Position numbers and translations under genes: made by a program
The notes under the pieces: model-generated
The model's database searches: none
What the model was told of the DNA's origin: nothing
What the model saw: only the letters and a program-made list of their open reading frames with translations
DNA from: Halomonas campaniensis
GTDB lineage: Bacteria; Pseudomonadota; Gammaproteobacteria; Pseudomonadales; Halomonadaceae
Assembly (NCBI RefSeq): GCF_014193375.1
Contig: NZ_JACHZF010000017.1
Coordinates: 41,482-105,481, forward strand
Direction: 5' to 3'
DNA length: 64,000 nt
Part shown: piece after piece, positions 7,791 to 17,916 of the stretch
How the letters are laid out: each line of letters begins with the position of its first letter
How positions within the stretch are numbered: position 1 is the stretch's first letter

Positions 7791-10061
7791 ATGAAGCGGT
7801 CGCAGCGGCGCATCGTGCTGCTGGCGATGCTGGGCATCCTGGTCACCGGGAGCCTGGTGGCGCTGGCCACTGCCTGGCCGCTCTTCCAGGCCCATCGGCA
7901 GAGCCTGGAGGCCACGACGGTGGTCAGTGCCACGGCCCAAGCCGAGTCCCTCGAGCACCTGCTGGCCCGCTATCGCGACGTCTCCCGCCAGCTGGCCAGC
8001 CGCACCGAGATCCGCCGGCGGCTGGCCCGCTATGCCGGCGGCGAGCTTGAGGGCGAGGCGCTGGCCGAGTACACCCGCCCCCGGCTGGAGGATGCCATGC
8101 ACCAGTCCGGGGAGATGGTCGGCCTGCTCCGGCTGGGGCCCGGCGACGAGCCGCTGCTGGCCATCGGCCAGGCGCCGGACGGGATCGTGGCGGGCGACGT
8201 GTCGGCGCTGTCGGTCACCGAGCGGCTGGTCATGCGGGACGACGAGCCGCTGCTGGAAGTGGTGTCGCCCATCTACGCCGCCGGCGGCCAGCGCATCGGC
8301 ACCGACCGGGTCTTCTTCCGCCTGGACGGGTTCGCGGCGCTGCTCGACGAGGGTGGACGCTTCGGCGGCGATGCCCGCCAGTGGCTGCTGGGGCCGCCCG
8401 GCGAGACGCTGCTGACCCGCGGGGCCGCCGGGCGGCTGGTCCGCGACGGCGAGCGTCCCCCGCCGGGGGCGACGCAGCGGGATGACCTGGCGGCGGGGCA
8501 TGCGGGCCTGCTGCGAGAGGGGGGCTGGCGAGAGGGACGGCTGCTGGTGCATGCCCCCCTGGCGACCCCCGGCTGGGGGCTGCTGGTGGAGATTCCCGCC
8601 GCGGGCTTCTACGGCTCGGTGCTGCGCGAGCTGACCTGGCCGGCGGTCACGGTGCTGCTGCTGATGGCGCTCGGGGCGCTGGCCACGCTGCGCACCCTCT
8701 CCCCGCTGATGTCCCACATCAACGAGCAGGCCGGCCGCCTGCGCCTCTCGGCCGACTACGATGCGCTCACCGGCCTGCCCAACCGCTCCCACCTGAGCCG
8801 GCGCCTGGACCGGGCACTGGCGCGAGCCCGGGAGGAGCGAGGCCAGCTGGCGGTGCTGTTCCTCGACCTGGACCACTTCAAGGGCATCAACGACAGCCTG
8901 GGGCACGCCCTGGGCGACCGGCTGCTGCAGTCGGTGGCGCGCCGCGTGGCCGGCGTGCTGCGCGACGAGGATGCCCTCGGGCGCCTGGGCGGCGACGAGT
9001 TCCTGCTGGTGCTGGAGGAGCTGCACGACCCGACGGACGCCAGCCGGGTGGCCGGCAAGCTGATCGATGCCCTGCTGCAGCCCTTCGACCTGGAGGGCCA
9101 CGAGATCTTCATCGGCGCCTCGGTGGGCATCAGCCTCTACCCCCAGGACGGCCGCAGCGCCGAGACCCTGATCCAGCGCGCCGACACCGCGATGTATGGC
9201 GCCAAGGCCCTCAAGCGCAATACCTGGCAGTTCTTCACCCCGGCGCTGGGCGAGGCGAGCCGCGAGCGTTTCGCCATGGACGTGGGGCTGCGCCGTGCCC
9301 TGGAGCATGACGAGCTGGTGCTCCACTACCAGCCCCAGGCGGAGGTGGCGAGCGGCCGGTTGTTCGGCGCCGAGGCGCTGGTGCGCTGGACGACCCGTGA
9401 GGGCGAGGTGGTGGGGCCCGGGCGCTTCATCGCCCTGGCCGAGGAGGCCGGGCTGATCCACGCCATCGGTCGCTGGGTGCTCGGCGAGGCGTGTCGCCAG
9501 GCCCGCGAGTGGGAGCTTGCGGGCCTGCCGCTGCGGGTGGCGGTCAACCTCTCGGGGCTGCAGGTGGCGCAGGGGGATATCGTCGCCGACGTGCGCGCCG
9601 CCCTCCACGAGAGCGGGCTGTCGCCGTCGCGGCTGGAGCTGGAGATCACCGAGGGATTCATGATCGGCCATGCCGACGAGGGGCTCGCCCGGCTGCATGA
9701 CCTCCACCGGTTGGGCGTAGCGCTGTCGGTGGACGACTTCGGCACCGGCTACTCCTCGCTGGCCTACCTCAAGCGGCTGCCGGTGCAGACCCTGAAGGTC
9801 GACCGCTCCTTCCTCGACGATGTCCCCGGCGACCCGGCGGGCGAGACCCTGGTGGCGGCGATCCACTCGCTGGCCGAGAAGCTGGAACTCGAGGTAGTTG
9901 CCGAGGGGGTGGAGCGTCCCGAGCAGCTCGCCTTCCTGCAGCGCCTCGGCTGTCGCTACTACCAGGGCGAGCTGCTGGGCGAGCCGCTGGCGGCCGAGGC
10001 CTTCGCGCGGCGATGGACCCGGGCGTCGGCCTTGCTTTCCGCGGCCGGCCCCAGTCGCTAG
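7791..10061 (+). CDS. membrane GGDEF-EAL cyclic-di-GMP signalling protein
   Basis: About 756 residues: an N-terminal membrane helix (about 7-30), a periplasmic sensor region of roughly 240 residues, a second helix (about 275-300), GGDEF (GGDEF at about 400-404) and EAL (EAL at about 528-530, with later DDFGTGYSSL). Both catalytic signatures look intact, so it could make or hydrolyse c-di-GMP; in such tandems one activity usually dominates. The I-site RxxD is not obvious in the expected place. ATG 7791 (MKRSQRR) is preferred over the GTG 30 bases upstream because positive charge just before the helix fits an insertion signal. Confidence 0.88.
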   Translation: MKRSQRRIVLLAMLGILVTGSLVALATAWPLFQAHRQSLEATTVVSATAQAESLEHLLARYRDVSRQLASRTEIRRRLARYAGGELEGEALAEYTRPRLEDAMHQSGEMVGLLRLGPGDEPLLAIGQAPDGIVAGDVSALSVTERLVMRDDEPLLEVVSPIYAAGGQRIGTDRVFFRLDGFAALLDEGGRFGGDARQWLLGPPGETLLTRGAAGRLVRDGERPPPGATQRDDLAAGHAGLLREGGWREGRLLVHAPLATPGWGLLVEIPAAGFYGSVLRELTWPAVTVLLLMALGALATLRTLSPLMSHINEQAGRLRLSADYDALTGLPNRSHLSRRLDRALARAREERGQLAVLFLDLDHFKGINDSLGHALGDRLLQSVARRVAGVLRDEDALGRLGGDEFLLVLEELHDPTDASRVAGKLIDALLQPFDLEGHEIFIGASVGISLYPQDGRSAETLIQRADTAMYGAKALKRNTWQFFTPALGEASRERFAMDVGLRRALEHDELVLHYQPQAEVASGRLFGAEALVRWTTREGEVVGPGRFIALAEEAGLIHAIGRWVLGEACRQAREWELAGLPLRVAVNLSGLQVAQGDIVADVRAALHESGLSPSRLELEITEGFMIGHADEGLARLHDLHRLGVALSVDDFGTGYSSLAYLKRLPVQTLKVDRSFLDDVPGDPAGETLVAAIHSLAEKLELEVVAEGVERPEQLAFLQRLGCRYYQGELLGEPLAAEAFARRWTRASALLSAAGPSR

Positions 10062-10154
10062 AATGAGCGATCCCCGTCGGGCGTCGGGGTCGGGCATCGC
10101 GCCCGGCCACCGTCTCACCCCGCCGTTCGCCTAACCGCAAGGATTCCGCGCTGC

Positions 10155-12164
10155 ATGAGCTATCAGGTTCTGGCCCGCAAGTGGCGACCGCGTACCTTCC
10201 ATGAACTGGTCGGCCAGGAGCATGTCCAGCGCGCGCTGGTCAATGCCCTGGACCAGGGCCGGCTGCACCACGCCTACCTGTTCACCGGTACCCGCGGGGT
10301 GGGCAAGACCACCCTGGCGCGAATATTGGCCAAGTGCCTGAACTGCACGGCGAAGGGGGTTGGCGACGAGGGCATCACCTCGACGCCCTGCGGCGAGTGC
10401 GACAGCTGCCGGGCCATCGACGAGGGGCGCTTCGTCGACCTGATCGAGGTCGACGCCGCCTCGCGCACCAAGGTCGAGGACACCCGCGAACTGCTCGACA
10501 ACGTGCAGTACGCGCCGACCCAGGGGCGCTACAAGGTGTACCTGATCGATGAGGTGCACATGCTCTCCACCAGCAGCTTCAATGCGCTGCTAAAGACCCT
10601 GGAAGAGCCGCCGCCCCACGTGAAGTTCCTGCTGGCCACCACCGACCCGCAGAAGCTGCCCGCCACGGTGCTGTCGCGCTGCCTGCAGTTCACCCTCAAG
10701 CACATGCCGCCGGAGCGCATCGTCGACCACCTGGCCAGGGTGCTCGAGGCCGAGGCCGTGCCCTTCGAGGAGAGCGCCCTGTGGCTGCTGGGGCGTGCCG
10801 CCGAGGGCTCCATGCGCGATGCCATGAGCCTCACCGACCAGGCCATCGCCTTCGGGCAGGGGCGGGTCGAGCATGCCGACGTGGCGGCCATGCTGGGCAC
10901 CCTGGACCAGCGGCACGTGCTGGCGCTGGTCGAGGCCCTGGCCGAGGTGGACGCCGCCCGCCTGCTGGCCGAGGTGGCGGCGCTGGCGGAGCGCGCGCCC
11001 GACTTCGCCTCGGTGCTCGACGAGGTCACTGCCGTGCTCCACCGCCTGGCCATCGCCCAGATGGTGCCGGAGGCGCTGGACAACGGCCACGGCGACCGCG
11101 ACGCCCTGCTGGCGCTCGCCGCACGCTTCACCGCCGAGGACGTGCAGCTCTACTACCAGATCGGCATCCAGGGGCGGGGCGACATGGAGCACGCCCCGGA
11201 CCTGCGCAGCGCGCTGGAGATGACCCTGCTGCGCATGCTGGCCTTCCGCCCCCAGGGCGTGCCCCGGCCGGCGAAGACGCCGCTGCCGCTGCGTGGCGAC
11301 CCCGGGCGCCAGGGCGACCCAGGTGCCGATACCGGCGCGGCAGCGGCGGCACCCGCCCGGGGCCCTGACGCCGCGCCGGAGGTCCCTGCGCCAGATCCCG
11401 GCGCGGCGTCGCCCGTCGCCCCCGCGACGGCCCGGGCGGAACCCGAGCAGCCGGCGCCGGTCGCGCCGGAATCCGCCGAGCCGCCCGCGGCGATGGGGCC
11501 CGCCGCCGATGAGGAGCCGCCGCCCTGGGTCGAGCAGGCCCCGGCGCCGGAACCGGAGCCGGAACCCTCGGTGGCACCGCCCGTCGACGCTCCGGCATCC
11601 GTGCCCGGCCCCGCGGCGGGGTCACCGGCGGGCACAGCCGAGGCTGAGCCCGAGCCCCAGCCCGAGCAGGCGCCGGCGCCCGCCATGGCGGGCCCGTCAC
11701 CGGCCGAGGCCGACCCGCCCGCGGCGCGCCCCGACGAGGCGGCGGGAGCTGGGGCCCCGGAGGGCGTCTTTGGCCACGCCGACTGGCTGGCCGGCTTCGA
11801 GGCGCTGGGCCTCGGCGGGCTGACCCGCAACCTGGCCGCCAACTGCGTGGTCGAGGACGACGACGGCACGCGCCTGCAGCTGCGCCTCGATCCTTCGCTC
11901 TCGGCGATGAAGGCCGATATCCATATCGAGCGCATGCAGCAGGCCCTGGCCGAGCACGGCGTGGTCCGCCGGCTGGTGGTCGAGGAGGGGCCGCTGCCCG
12001 AGGCGGTCGAGACGCCCCGCCAGCAGGCTGAGCGCCTCGCCGCCCAGCGCCATGCCGAGGCGGTGGCGGCGCTGCACCGCGACCCCCATATCCAGAAGCT
12101 CCAGCAGGCCTTCGGGGCCCGGCTGATCGAATCCACGGTGAAGCCCGCCGCCGCCCGTCACTGA
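10155..12164 (+). CDS. dnaX: DNA polymerase III subunits gamma/tau
   Basis: 669-residue clamp-loader ATPase. It starts [12 protein letters not shown], with Walker [10 protein letters not shown] (about 45-53), a zinc module of cysteines (about 61, 64, 79, 82, 85), LIDEVHML and the SRC sensor motif. A long Ala/Pro/Glu-rich linker (about 375-540) precedes the C-terminal tau domain that binds DnaB and polymerase alpha. No A-rich slippery heptamer like that used to make the short gamma form in E. coli was seen. It heads the conserved dnaX-ybaB-recR block. Confidence 0.97.
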   Translation: MSYQVLARKWRPRTFHELVGQEHVQRALVNALDQGRLHHAYLFTGTRGVGKTTLARILAKCLNCTAKGVGDEGITSTPCGECDSCRAIDEGRFVDLIEVDAASRTKVEDTRELLDNVQYAPTQGRYKVYLIDEVHMLSTSSFNALLKTLEEPPPHVKFLLATTDPQKLPATVLSRCLQFTLKHMPPERIVDHLARVLEAEAVPFEESALWLLGRAAEGSMRDAMSLTDQAIAFGQGRVEHADVAAMLGTLDQRHVLALVEALAEVDAARLLAEVAALAERAPDFASVLDEVTAVLHRLAIAQMVPEALDNGHGDRDALLALAARFTAEDVQLYYQIGIQGRGDMEHAPDLRSALEMTLLRMLAFRPQGVPRPAKTPLPLRGDPGRQGDPGADTGAAAAAPARGPDAAPEVPAPDPGAASPVAPATARAEPEQPAPVAPESAEPPAAMGPAADEEPPPWVEQAPAPEPEPEPSVAPPVDAPASVPGPAAGSPAGTAEAEPEPQPEQAPAPAMAGPSPAEADPPAARPDEAAGAGAPEGVFGHADWLAGFEALGLGGLTRNLAANCVVEDDDGTRLQLRLDPSLSAMKADIHIERMQQALAEHGVVRRLVVEEGPLPEAVETPRQQAERLAAQRHAEAVAALHRDPHIQKLQQAFGARLIESTVKPAAARH

Positions 12165-12244
12165 CCGTGCGTCACGGAACGGCGGGTCACCGACGACGTC
12201 AGAGACATCACACCATCACGACCACAGCAGAGAGAGGACTTCCC

Positions 12245-12571
12245 ATGATGAAGGGTGGAATGGGTAACCTGATGAAGCAGGCCCAGGAGATGCAGGAGAA
12301 GATGCAGCGCATCCAGGAGGAGGTCGCCAAGGCCGAGGTCCAGGGCGAGGCCGGTGCCGGCATGATCAAGGTCACCATGAATGGCCGCCATGACGTCAGC
12401 AAGGTCGACATCGACCCCAGCGTCATGGAAGAGGACAAGGAGCTGCTCGAGGACCTGCTCGCCGCCGCGGTGAACGACGCCGTGCGCAAGGTCGAGGCCA
12501 GCTCCAGGGCCAAGATGGAAGAGGCGACCGCCGGGCTGAACTTGCCGCCGGGCTTCAAGATGCCTTTCTGA
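12245..12571 (+). CDS. ybaB: YbaB/EbfC nucleoid-associated DNA-binding protein
   Basis: 108-residue YbaB/EbfC family protein. This small dimeric protein binds DNA and is almost always found between dnaX and recR. The Met/Gly-rich N terminus ([14 protein letters not shown]), helical [15 protein letters not shown] and C-terminal [10 protein letters not shown] are typical. The start at 12245 follows GAGAGAGGA; an upstream in-frame extension of 26 residues has no family support. It ends two bases before recR, implying one transcript. Confidence 0.95.
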   Translation: MMKGGMGNLMKQAQEMQEKMQRIQEEVAKAEVQGEAGAGMIKVTMNGRHDVSKVDIDPSVMEEDKELLEDLLAAAVNDAVRKVEASSRAKMEEATAGLNLPPGFKMPF

Positions 12572-12573
12572 CG

Positions 12574-13194
12574 ATGAGCTTTTCCCCCCTCGTCGAGAAA
12601 CTGATGGAGTCGCTGCGGGTGCTGCCCGGCGTCGGGCCCAAGACGGCCCAGCGCATGGCCATGCACCTTCTCGAGCGCGACCGCGACGGCGGCCGCCGCC
12701 TGGCGAAGGTGCTGGACGAGGCGCTGGAGCGGGTCGGCTACTGCCGGCGCTGTCGGACCCTCACCGAGGAGGAGGTCTGCGCGCTGTGCGCCAGTGCCCG
12801 CCGCGACGACCGCCTGCTCTGCGTGGTGGAGTCACCCGCCGACCAGCTGGCCATCGAGGACGCCGGCGGCTATCGCGGCCGCTACTTCGTGCTCCACGGC
12901 CATCTCTCCCCGCTCGACGGCATCGGCCCCGAGGACATCGGGCTCGAGCAGCTCGAGGCCCTGGTCGCCGGGGGGGAGGCAGCCGAGGGCGGCGTGGAGG
13001 AGGTGATCCTCGCCACCAACCCCACGGTGGAGGGCGAGGCCACCGCCCACTACATCGCCGCCCAGCTCGCGCCCCACAGGGTGCGGCTCTCGCGGCTGGC
13101 CTATGGCGTCCCCATGGGGGGCGAACTCGAGTACGTGGACGGCGGCACCCTGAGCCGCGCCTTCAACGGCCGCCTGCCGTTCCTGGGCGAATGA
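12574..13194 (+). CDS. recR: recombination mediator RecR
   Basis: 206-residue RecR, which acts with RecF/RecO to load RecA at gaps. It has a helix-hairpin-helix ([13 protein letters not shown]), a zinc finger (CRRCR...CALC) and a Toprim domain ([12 protein letters not shown] ... NPTVEGEAT), and the C-terminal tail is complete. The start lies two bases after the ybaB stop. Confidence 0.97.
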   Translation: MSFSPLVEKLMESLRVLPGVGPKTAQRMAMHLLERDRDGGRRLAKVLDEALERVGYCRRCRTLTEEEVCALCASARRDDRLLCVVESPADQLAIEDAGGYRGRYFVLHGHLSPLDGIGPEDIGLEQLEALVAGGEAAEGGVEEVILATNPTVEGEATAHYIAAQLAPHRVRLSRLAYGVPMGGELEYVDGGTLSRAFNGRLPFLGE

Positions 13195-13228
13195 GCCCCC
13201 TGACGATTCCCGACCTGCCGGAACCCCC

Positions 13229-14356
13229 ATGCCCCTGACCCCCGATATTCGCTGGATCGATACTCCCGCCGCCCTGGACGAGGCCTGTGCCGAGGTGGCC
13301 GGCGCCGACGTGATCGCGCTGGATACCGAGTTCTTTCGCGAGAACACCTTCCATCCGGTGCCGGCGCTGATCCAGTTCTCCGCCGGCGGGCCGGCCTGGC
13401 TGGTCGACCCCCTGGAGGTTCCCTGCACCGAGGCCTTCCGGCGCCTGCTCGGCGAGGGGCCGCTCAAGCTGCTGCACGCGTCCAGCGAGGACCTCGAGGT
13501 CTTCGCCCACTGGGCCGACGTGCCCCCCGCGCCGCTGGTGGATACCCAGCTGGCCCAGGGGCTGATCGGCGAGACCCCCTCCATGGGCTACCAGAAGCTC
13601 GTCGAGCACTGGATCGGCGAGACCCTGCCCAAGGACGAGACGCGCTCCGACTGGTTGAAGCGGCCGCTCAGCGAGACCCAGAAGCAGTATGCGGCGCTGG
13701 ACGTGGTCTACCTGGTGCAGGTCTGGGAGCGCCAGCGCGAGGCGCTGGAGCGCCTGGGCCGCATGGCCTGGCTGGAGGCGGACGGCGCCGAGCTGGTGGC
13801 CCAGGCGGCGCGCAGCGAGGCGGCGGACGGCCAGTGGTACCTGCGCCAGCGCCAGCTGTGGCGCCTGGCGCCGCGCCAGATCGAGGCCTACCGTCGGCTG
13901 ACCACCTGGCGGGAGGGGGAGGCGCGGCGCCGCGACCTGCCGCGGGGCTGGCTGGTCCACGACCGGGTGCTCTACGCCATCGCCGAGACGATGCCCGAGA
14001 ACCGCTTCGAGCTGGCCAGCGTCGAGGGGGTCAAGCCGACCCTGATCAAGCGCGACGGCGACGAGCTGCTGCGGCTGGTGGGCGAGGCGCGCCACCTGGA
14101 CGAGGCCGAGCTGCCGCCGGCGATGCCGTCGCCCATGGCGCCGGCGTTCAAGCAGCGCTTCAAGGCGCTGAAGCGGGTGGTTGCCGCCGAGGCCGAGGCC
14201 CTGGGGCTGGCGCCCGAGGTGCTGCTGCGCCGCCGCGATCTGGAGGCCCTGGTCACCGCCCACCTGGAATCCCGACCGCTGCCGCTGCCCTCGGGCTGGC
14301 GCGGCGAGCGGCTCAATGCGGGCCTGGTGAAGGCCCTGGAGGAACTGCCCCGATGA
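13229..14356 (+). CDS. rnd: ribonuclease D
   Basis: 375-residue 3'-5' exoribonuclease of the DEDDy family, used in tRNA 3' maturation. Exo I motif DTEFFRE (about 32-38), Exo II with LLHASSEDLEV, and Exo III with YAALDVVYL are visible, followed by an HRDC region. The start is ATG 13229 in the 34-base gap after recR, and the stop overlaps the ycgL start by four bases. Confidence 0.95.
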   Translation: MPLTPDIRWIDTPAALDEACAEVAGADVIALDTEFFRENTFHPVPALIQFSAGGPAWLVDPLEVPCTEAFRRLLGEGPLKLLHASSEDLEVFAHWADVPPAPLVDTQLAQGLIGETPSMGYQKLVEHWIGETLPKDETRSDWLKRPLSETQKQYAALDVVYLVQVWERQREALERLGRMAWLEADGAELVAQAARSEAADGQWYLRQRQLWRLAPRQIEAYRRLTTWREGEARRRDLPRGWLVHDRVLYAIAETMPENRFELASVEGVKPTLIKRDGDELLRLVGEARHLDEAELPPAMPSPMAPAFKQRFKALKRVVAAEAEALGLAPEVLLRRRDLEALVTAHLESRPLPLPSGWRGERLNAGLVKALEELPR

Positions 14357-14664
14357 GTGACGACCGGATGCGCGGCGACAAGCTGCTCTGCCAGGTGTTC
14401 AAGAGCCCGCGCAAGGAGGAGATGTACCTCTACGTGGACAAGCGCGATGGCCTCTCCCGGGTGCCCGAGCCGCTGCTCGAGCGCTTCGGCAAGCCGCTGC
14501 CGGCGATGACCCTGATCCTGACCGGCGACAAGCGCCTGGGCCGGGCGCAGGCCGCCGACGTGATGGCAGCGATCCGCGACAAGGGGTTCTACCTGCAGAT
14601 GCCCCCCGCCAGGGAGGAGTACCTGCTGGATCTCTATCGCACCCCCACCGAGGCGCGTTATTGA
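14353..14664 (+). CDS. ycgL: YcgL domain protein
   Basis: 103-residue YcgL family protein of unknown biochemical function, usually next to rnd in gammaproteobacteria. It shows the family features CQVFKSPRKEEMYLYV and GFYLQMPP. The ATG overlaps the rnd stop (ATGA), so translation is probably coupled. The first ten residues are variable in the family. Confidence 0.92.
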   Translation: MSDDRMRGDKLLCQVFKSPRKEEMYLYVDKRDGLSRVPEPLLERFGKPLPAMTLILTGDKRLGRAQAADVMAAIRDKGFYLQMPPAREEYLLDLYRTPTEARY

Positions 14665-14706
14665 GCTGGCTGAGCATGGCAGTCACTGCCTGTGGGAAGG
14701 GGCGCC

Positions 14707-14798
14707 GGGGGCAAGCCGAAGAGGAGGTCCTATGCCAGGGACGGCATCGGTAGCGTACAGGGAGGTATTCACAGCGCCTCTCTCGCAGGCTTGTCCCC
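14707..14798. repeat. REP-like palindromic intergenic element
   Basis: Bounded by near-perfect inverted arms GGGGGCAAGCC (14707-14717) and GGCTTGTCCCC (14788-14798; one mismatch). It also contains the inner inverted pair ATGCC/GGCAT. It sits in the 186-base gap between ycgL and ycgN, and could fold into one long branched hairpin. The look is that of a dispersed intergenic palindromic element; I recall similar sequences from Halomonas genomes but could not check. No second copy was found in this window. Confidence 0.5.
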
Positions 14799-14850
14799 GG
14801 AACAGCCCCGTCGTCGCTTCTGCAAGATGGCAGGACAAACGGGAGACGTC

Positions 14851-15297
14851 ATGAGAGAACGGTTCTGGGAGCAGTACCCCCTCGAGGAGCTCACCGCCGA
14901 GGAGTGGGAGGCGCTCTGCGACGGCTGCGGCCACTGCTGCCTGCTCAAGTTCCAGGACGATGAGACCGGCGAGCTGGCGGTGCTCAACGTGGCCTGCGAG
15001 CTGCTGGATATCTCCAGCTGCCGCTGCAGCGACTACGCGAACCGCCTCGAGCGGGTGCCGGACTGCACGCAGCTGACGCCGGCGCGCATCGAGGAGTTTC
15101 GCTGGCTGCCGAAGTCCTGCGCCTATCGCCGGGTGGCGGAGGGGCGCAAGCTGGCCCGCTGGCACCCGCTGCTCTCGGGTGACCCCGAGCGGGTCCACCG
15201 CAAGGGCATCAGCGTGCGCAGCTTCGCCGTGTCCCGCCGCGAGGTCCCCGAGGAGGAGTACGAGGACCATATCATCGCGGTGATTCCCATCGACTGA
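14851..15297 (+). CDS. ycgN: YcgN/UPF0260 cysteine-cluster protein
   Basis: 148-residue UPF0260 family protein. The CDGCGHCCLLKF cluster resembles the CxxCxxCC iron/zinc-chelating motif, and later cysteines (SSCRCSDY, SCAYR) complete the family pattern. No enzymatic role is established. ATG 14851 follows GGGAGA. An alternative Met eight codons upstream is possible. Confidence 0.9.
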   Translation: MRERFWEQYPLEELTAEEWEALCDGCGHCCLLKFQDDETGELAVLNVACELLDISSCRCSDYANRLERVPDCTQLTPARIEEFRWLPKSCAYRRVAEGRKLARWHPLLSGDPERVHRKGISVRSFAVSRREVPEEEYEDHIIAVIPID

Positions 15298-15317
15298 CGG
15301 GGCTTTCGCAAGAAAGG

Positions 15318-17423
15318 CTAGGCCTCGTGCGCTTCCACCCCCAGCGCCCACAGGATGAAGGCATCCTGGCGGGCGTTGTCGTGCCACGCCTTGAAGCGCC
15401 CCGAGGCGCCGCCGTGGCCGGCGGCCATGTCGGTACGCAGCAGCACCGGCCCCCTTGCGGTGCCCATCTCGGTCAGCCGGGCATAGAGCTTGGCGGGCTC
15501 CCAGTAGGGCACCCGGGTGTCGTGCCAGCTGCCCTGCAGGAACACCGTGGGCCAGGGCTGGGCGGCCAGGTTGTCCAGCGGCGAGTAGGCGCGGATGCGC
15601 CGGCGGGCGTCGGGCTCGTCGGGGTTGCCCCACTCGGTGTACTCGGCGGTGGTCAGCGGCAGGTCGGGGTTCTCCATGGTGCGCAGCACGTCGACGAAGG
15701 GCACGTCGAGCACCGCGGCGCAGAAGCCCTCGGGCGCCAGGTTGAGGCTGGCGCCCACCAGCAGGCCCCCGGCGCTGGCGCCGTAGGCGGCGATGCGCTC
15801 GCCGTCGCTGATGCCCTGGTCGACCAGGGCGTCCCGGGCGGCCAGGAAGTCCCGGAAGCTGTTCTCCTTGTGCTCCAGCTTGCCGGCCAGGTACCAGGGC
15901 TCGCCGCGGTCGCCGCCGCCCCGCACGTGGGCCACCGCGAAGGCCACCCCCCGCGCCAGCAGCTCAAGGCGCGCCACCGAGAACCAGGGGTCCAGCACCT
16001 CGCCATAGGCGCCGTAGCCGTAGAGCAGGGTGGGCAGCGGGTGGCCCGCCAGGTCGGCGCGCATTACCACCGAGACGGGGATGCGCTCGCCGTCGTGGGA
16101 GAGGGCCCAGAGCCGCTCGCAGGCGAGGGCCTCCGGCAGCAGGTCGCCGTGGATCGGCTGCTGCTTGAGCAGGGTCCGCTCGCCGCTGTCCAGGTCGTGC
16201 TCGATCCAGCTCACCGGCAGCACGAAGGACTCCTCGCGCAGCCGCAGGCGCCGGGTGTCGAAGTGCGGGGCATCGCCCAGCGCCAGGCTGCAGGGGGTCT
16301 CCGGCAGCGGCAGGCGCTCGTCGCGGACGATGGCATGGTCGGCGTCCAGTTCCAGGACCCGCAGCCGCACCTGGGCCTCGTGATGGTCGCGCTCGGTCAC
16401 CACCAGGCCCCAGTCGAAGGCGTCGACCCCCTCCAGGGTGTCATCCTCGCGATGGTCGATCAGCGGCTGCCAGGCCTCGGCGTCGGCGGCCTCGGCCAGG
16501 CGTGACTCCTCGAGGGTGTCGAGCCGGAAGTGGGTCGCCTGGCGGTTGTGCAGCACGTAGAAGCGGCCGGGGCGGTGGTCCAGGGCGAGCTCGACGCCGC
16601 TCTCGCGGGGGCGGAAGCAGCGGGGCGGGGTGGCCGGCGCCCGGGCGGGAATCAGGTGGCACTCGCTGGTGTCCTTGGAGGCGCTCTCCAGCACCAGCCA
16701 CTCCCGCGAGCGGGTCTTGCCGAGCCCGAGCCAGAACTCCGGGTCCTCCTCGCGCAGCACCAGCGATGGCGCCTCGGCCCTCGGCGAGCCGCCGGGCTGC
16801 ATCTCCAGCGGCAGGCGCCAGACGCTTTCGGGGCGCTGGGTGGCATCGTAGCGGGTGAAGAGCAGGGTGGCGTTGTCCTCGGCCCAGCTGAGCTCGGGGC
16901 CGATCTCCTCCAGCAGGCGGACCGGCTCGCCGTCGGGCAGCGCCTTGAGGAACAGTTCGAAGGTCTCGTCGCCGCGGGTGTCCTCCGTCCAGGCCAGCCA
17001 GCGCTCGTCCGGCGAGAGCGCCATGTCGCCCAGCTCCAGGAACTCGTGGGGCTCGGCGCGGGCCTGAAGGTCGAGGAAGCGCACGGCGCGGTCGGGCTTG
17101 CCGTTGGGGTGCCGCCACCACACCGGGTAGTCGGCGTCGGCGGCCGTCTCGCTCCAGTAGGTGTAGTGGTCCAGCGGCGTGCGCAGGCCGTGGATGGCCA
17201 GCTCCCGGCGCGCCAGGTGGCCGTGGTAGAGGCGCTCAACCAGGTCATCCAGGGGAGCGAACCAGCGGGCGCAGGCGGCGTTGGCCTCCTCCAGGAAGGC
17301 GCCGACCTCGGGGTCGTCGCGGTTCTCCAGCCAGTGCCATTCGGGGGCGTCGGGGCGACGGAAGCGGGGAGTCGGGGAGTCGGTGGCGGACGGGACGGAA
17401 GAACGGGGCGGCTGTGCTTTCAT
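15318..17423 (-). CDS. prolyl oligopeptidase-family protease (oligopeptidase B type)
   Basis: About 701 residues: an N-terminal beta-propeller (about 70-400) over a C-terminal alpha/beta hydrolase. The catalytic triad is visible as Ser in GASAGGLL, Asp in SWHDTRVPYWEP and His in AAGHGG. GYGAYG and RGGGDRGEPWY are classic S9A signatures. Such enzymes cut small peptides after basic residues in the cytoplasm or periplasm. ATG 17423 (MKAQPPRSS) is chosen; a TTG eight codons upstream is the alternative, and neither has a strong ribosome site. It is convergent with ycgN. Confidence 0.9.
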   Translation of the reverse strand: MKAQPPRSSVPSATDSPTPRFRRPDAPEWHWLENRDDPEVGAFLEEANAACARWFAPLDDLVERLYHGHLARRELAIHGLRTPLDHYTYWSETAADADYPVWWRHPNGKPDRAVRFLDLQARAEPHEFLELGDMALSPDERWLAWTEDTRGDETFELFLKALPDGEPVRLLEEIGPELSWAEDNATLLFTRYDATQRPESVWRLPLEMQPGGSPRAEAPSLVLREEDPEFWLGLGKTRSREWLVLESASKDTSECHLIPARAPATPPRCFRPRESGVELALDHRPGRFYVLHNRQATHFRLDTLEESRLAEAADAEAWQPLIDHREDDTLEGVDAFDWGLVVTERDHHEAQVRLRVLELDADHAIVRDERLPLPETPCSLALGDAPHFDTRRLRLREESFVLPVSWIEHDLDSGERTLLKQQPIHGDLLPEALACERLWALSHDGERIPVSVVMRADLAGHPLPTLLYGYGAYGEVLDPWFSVARLELLARGVAFAVAHVRGGGDRGEPWYLAGKLEHKENSFRDFLAARDALVDQGISDGERIAAYGASAGGLLVGASLNLAPEGFCAAVLDVPFVDVLRTMENPDLPLTTAEYTEWGNPDEPDARRRIRAYSPLDNLAAQPWPTVFLQGSWHDTRVPYWEPAKLYARLTEMGTARGPVLLRTDMAAGHGGASGRFKAWHDNARQDAFILWALGVEAHEA

Positions 17424-17468
17424 GGCGCGGGATGTACCATACTCCAACTGAACATGTGCGAGGTGGCG

Positions 17469-17906
17469 ATGTCGATTACAGATTCGATGACCCTACTATG
17501 GCTGAGCTACGGGTTTTTGTCGCTGGTGGTGCTGCTCACCGGCTACCTGGGGCTGGCCTTCCTGCCGCGGCTGCTGCGGCTGGTCATCACCTGGCTGGTG
17601 GCCGGGGTGATGTGGATGCCGGCGCGCTTCCGGCTGCCGCTGATCGAGGAGGGCGAATTCTACACGGGCTTCGCCCCGGCGGTGGTGGTGGCCCTGGTGG
17701 CCTTCCTGGAGCGCAACGCGGCGGTGATGCTGCCGGCCCTGCTGCTGGCGGCGGTGGGGGCCCTGGCCGGCAGCGCCTTCGGGCTGCTGCTGTGGTGGCG
17801 GGGTCGCCACCGCGGCGACTATGTCGACATGGACGAGGATGACGCTCCTGCTCCCCGCCACCCGCAGGGTGGCGAGGGCGAGCGTCGGGAGCCGGTGATC
17901 GGCTAA
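17469..17906 (+). CDS. small membrane protein, unknown function
   Basis: 145-residue protein with a hydrophobic N-terminal half: one clear membrane helix (about 7-35) and further hydrophobic stretches (about 40-55, 65-80, 85-105), then a charged C-terminal tail of about 35 residues (RGRHRGDYVDMDEDDAPAP). I do not recognise a family. ATG 17469 follows GAGGTGG; an ATG five codons earlier is an alternative. It ends 10 bases before a von Willebrand A-domain membrane protein and is probably co-transcribed with it. Confidence 0.65.
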   Translation: MSITDSMTLLWLSYGFLSLVVLLTGYLGLAFLPRLLRLVITWLVAGVMWMPARFRLPLIEEGEFYTGFAPAVVVALVAFLERNAAVMLPALLLAAVGALAGSAFGLLLWWRGRHRGDYVDMDEDDAPAPRHPQGGEGERREPVIG

Positions 17907-17916
17907 GGAGCCGGGG

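Noticed and set aside
10062..10154. Possible 4.5S (SRP) RNA gene next to dnaX
   Set aside because: The conserved GGTCAGG...AAGCAGCC core of the SRP RNA is absent.
10155..12164. Programmed frameshift in dnaX
   Set aside because: No A-rich slippery heptamer or following stem of the E. coli type was found in the linker region.
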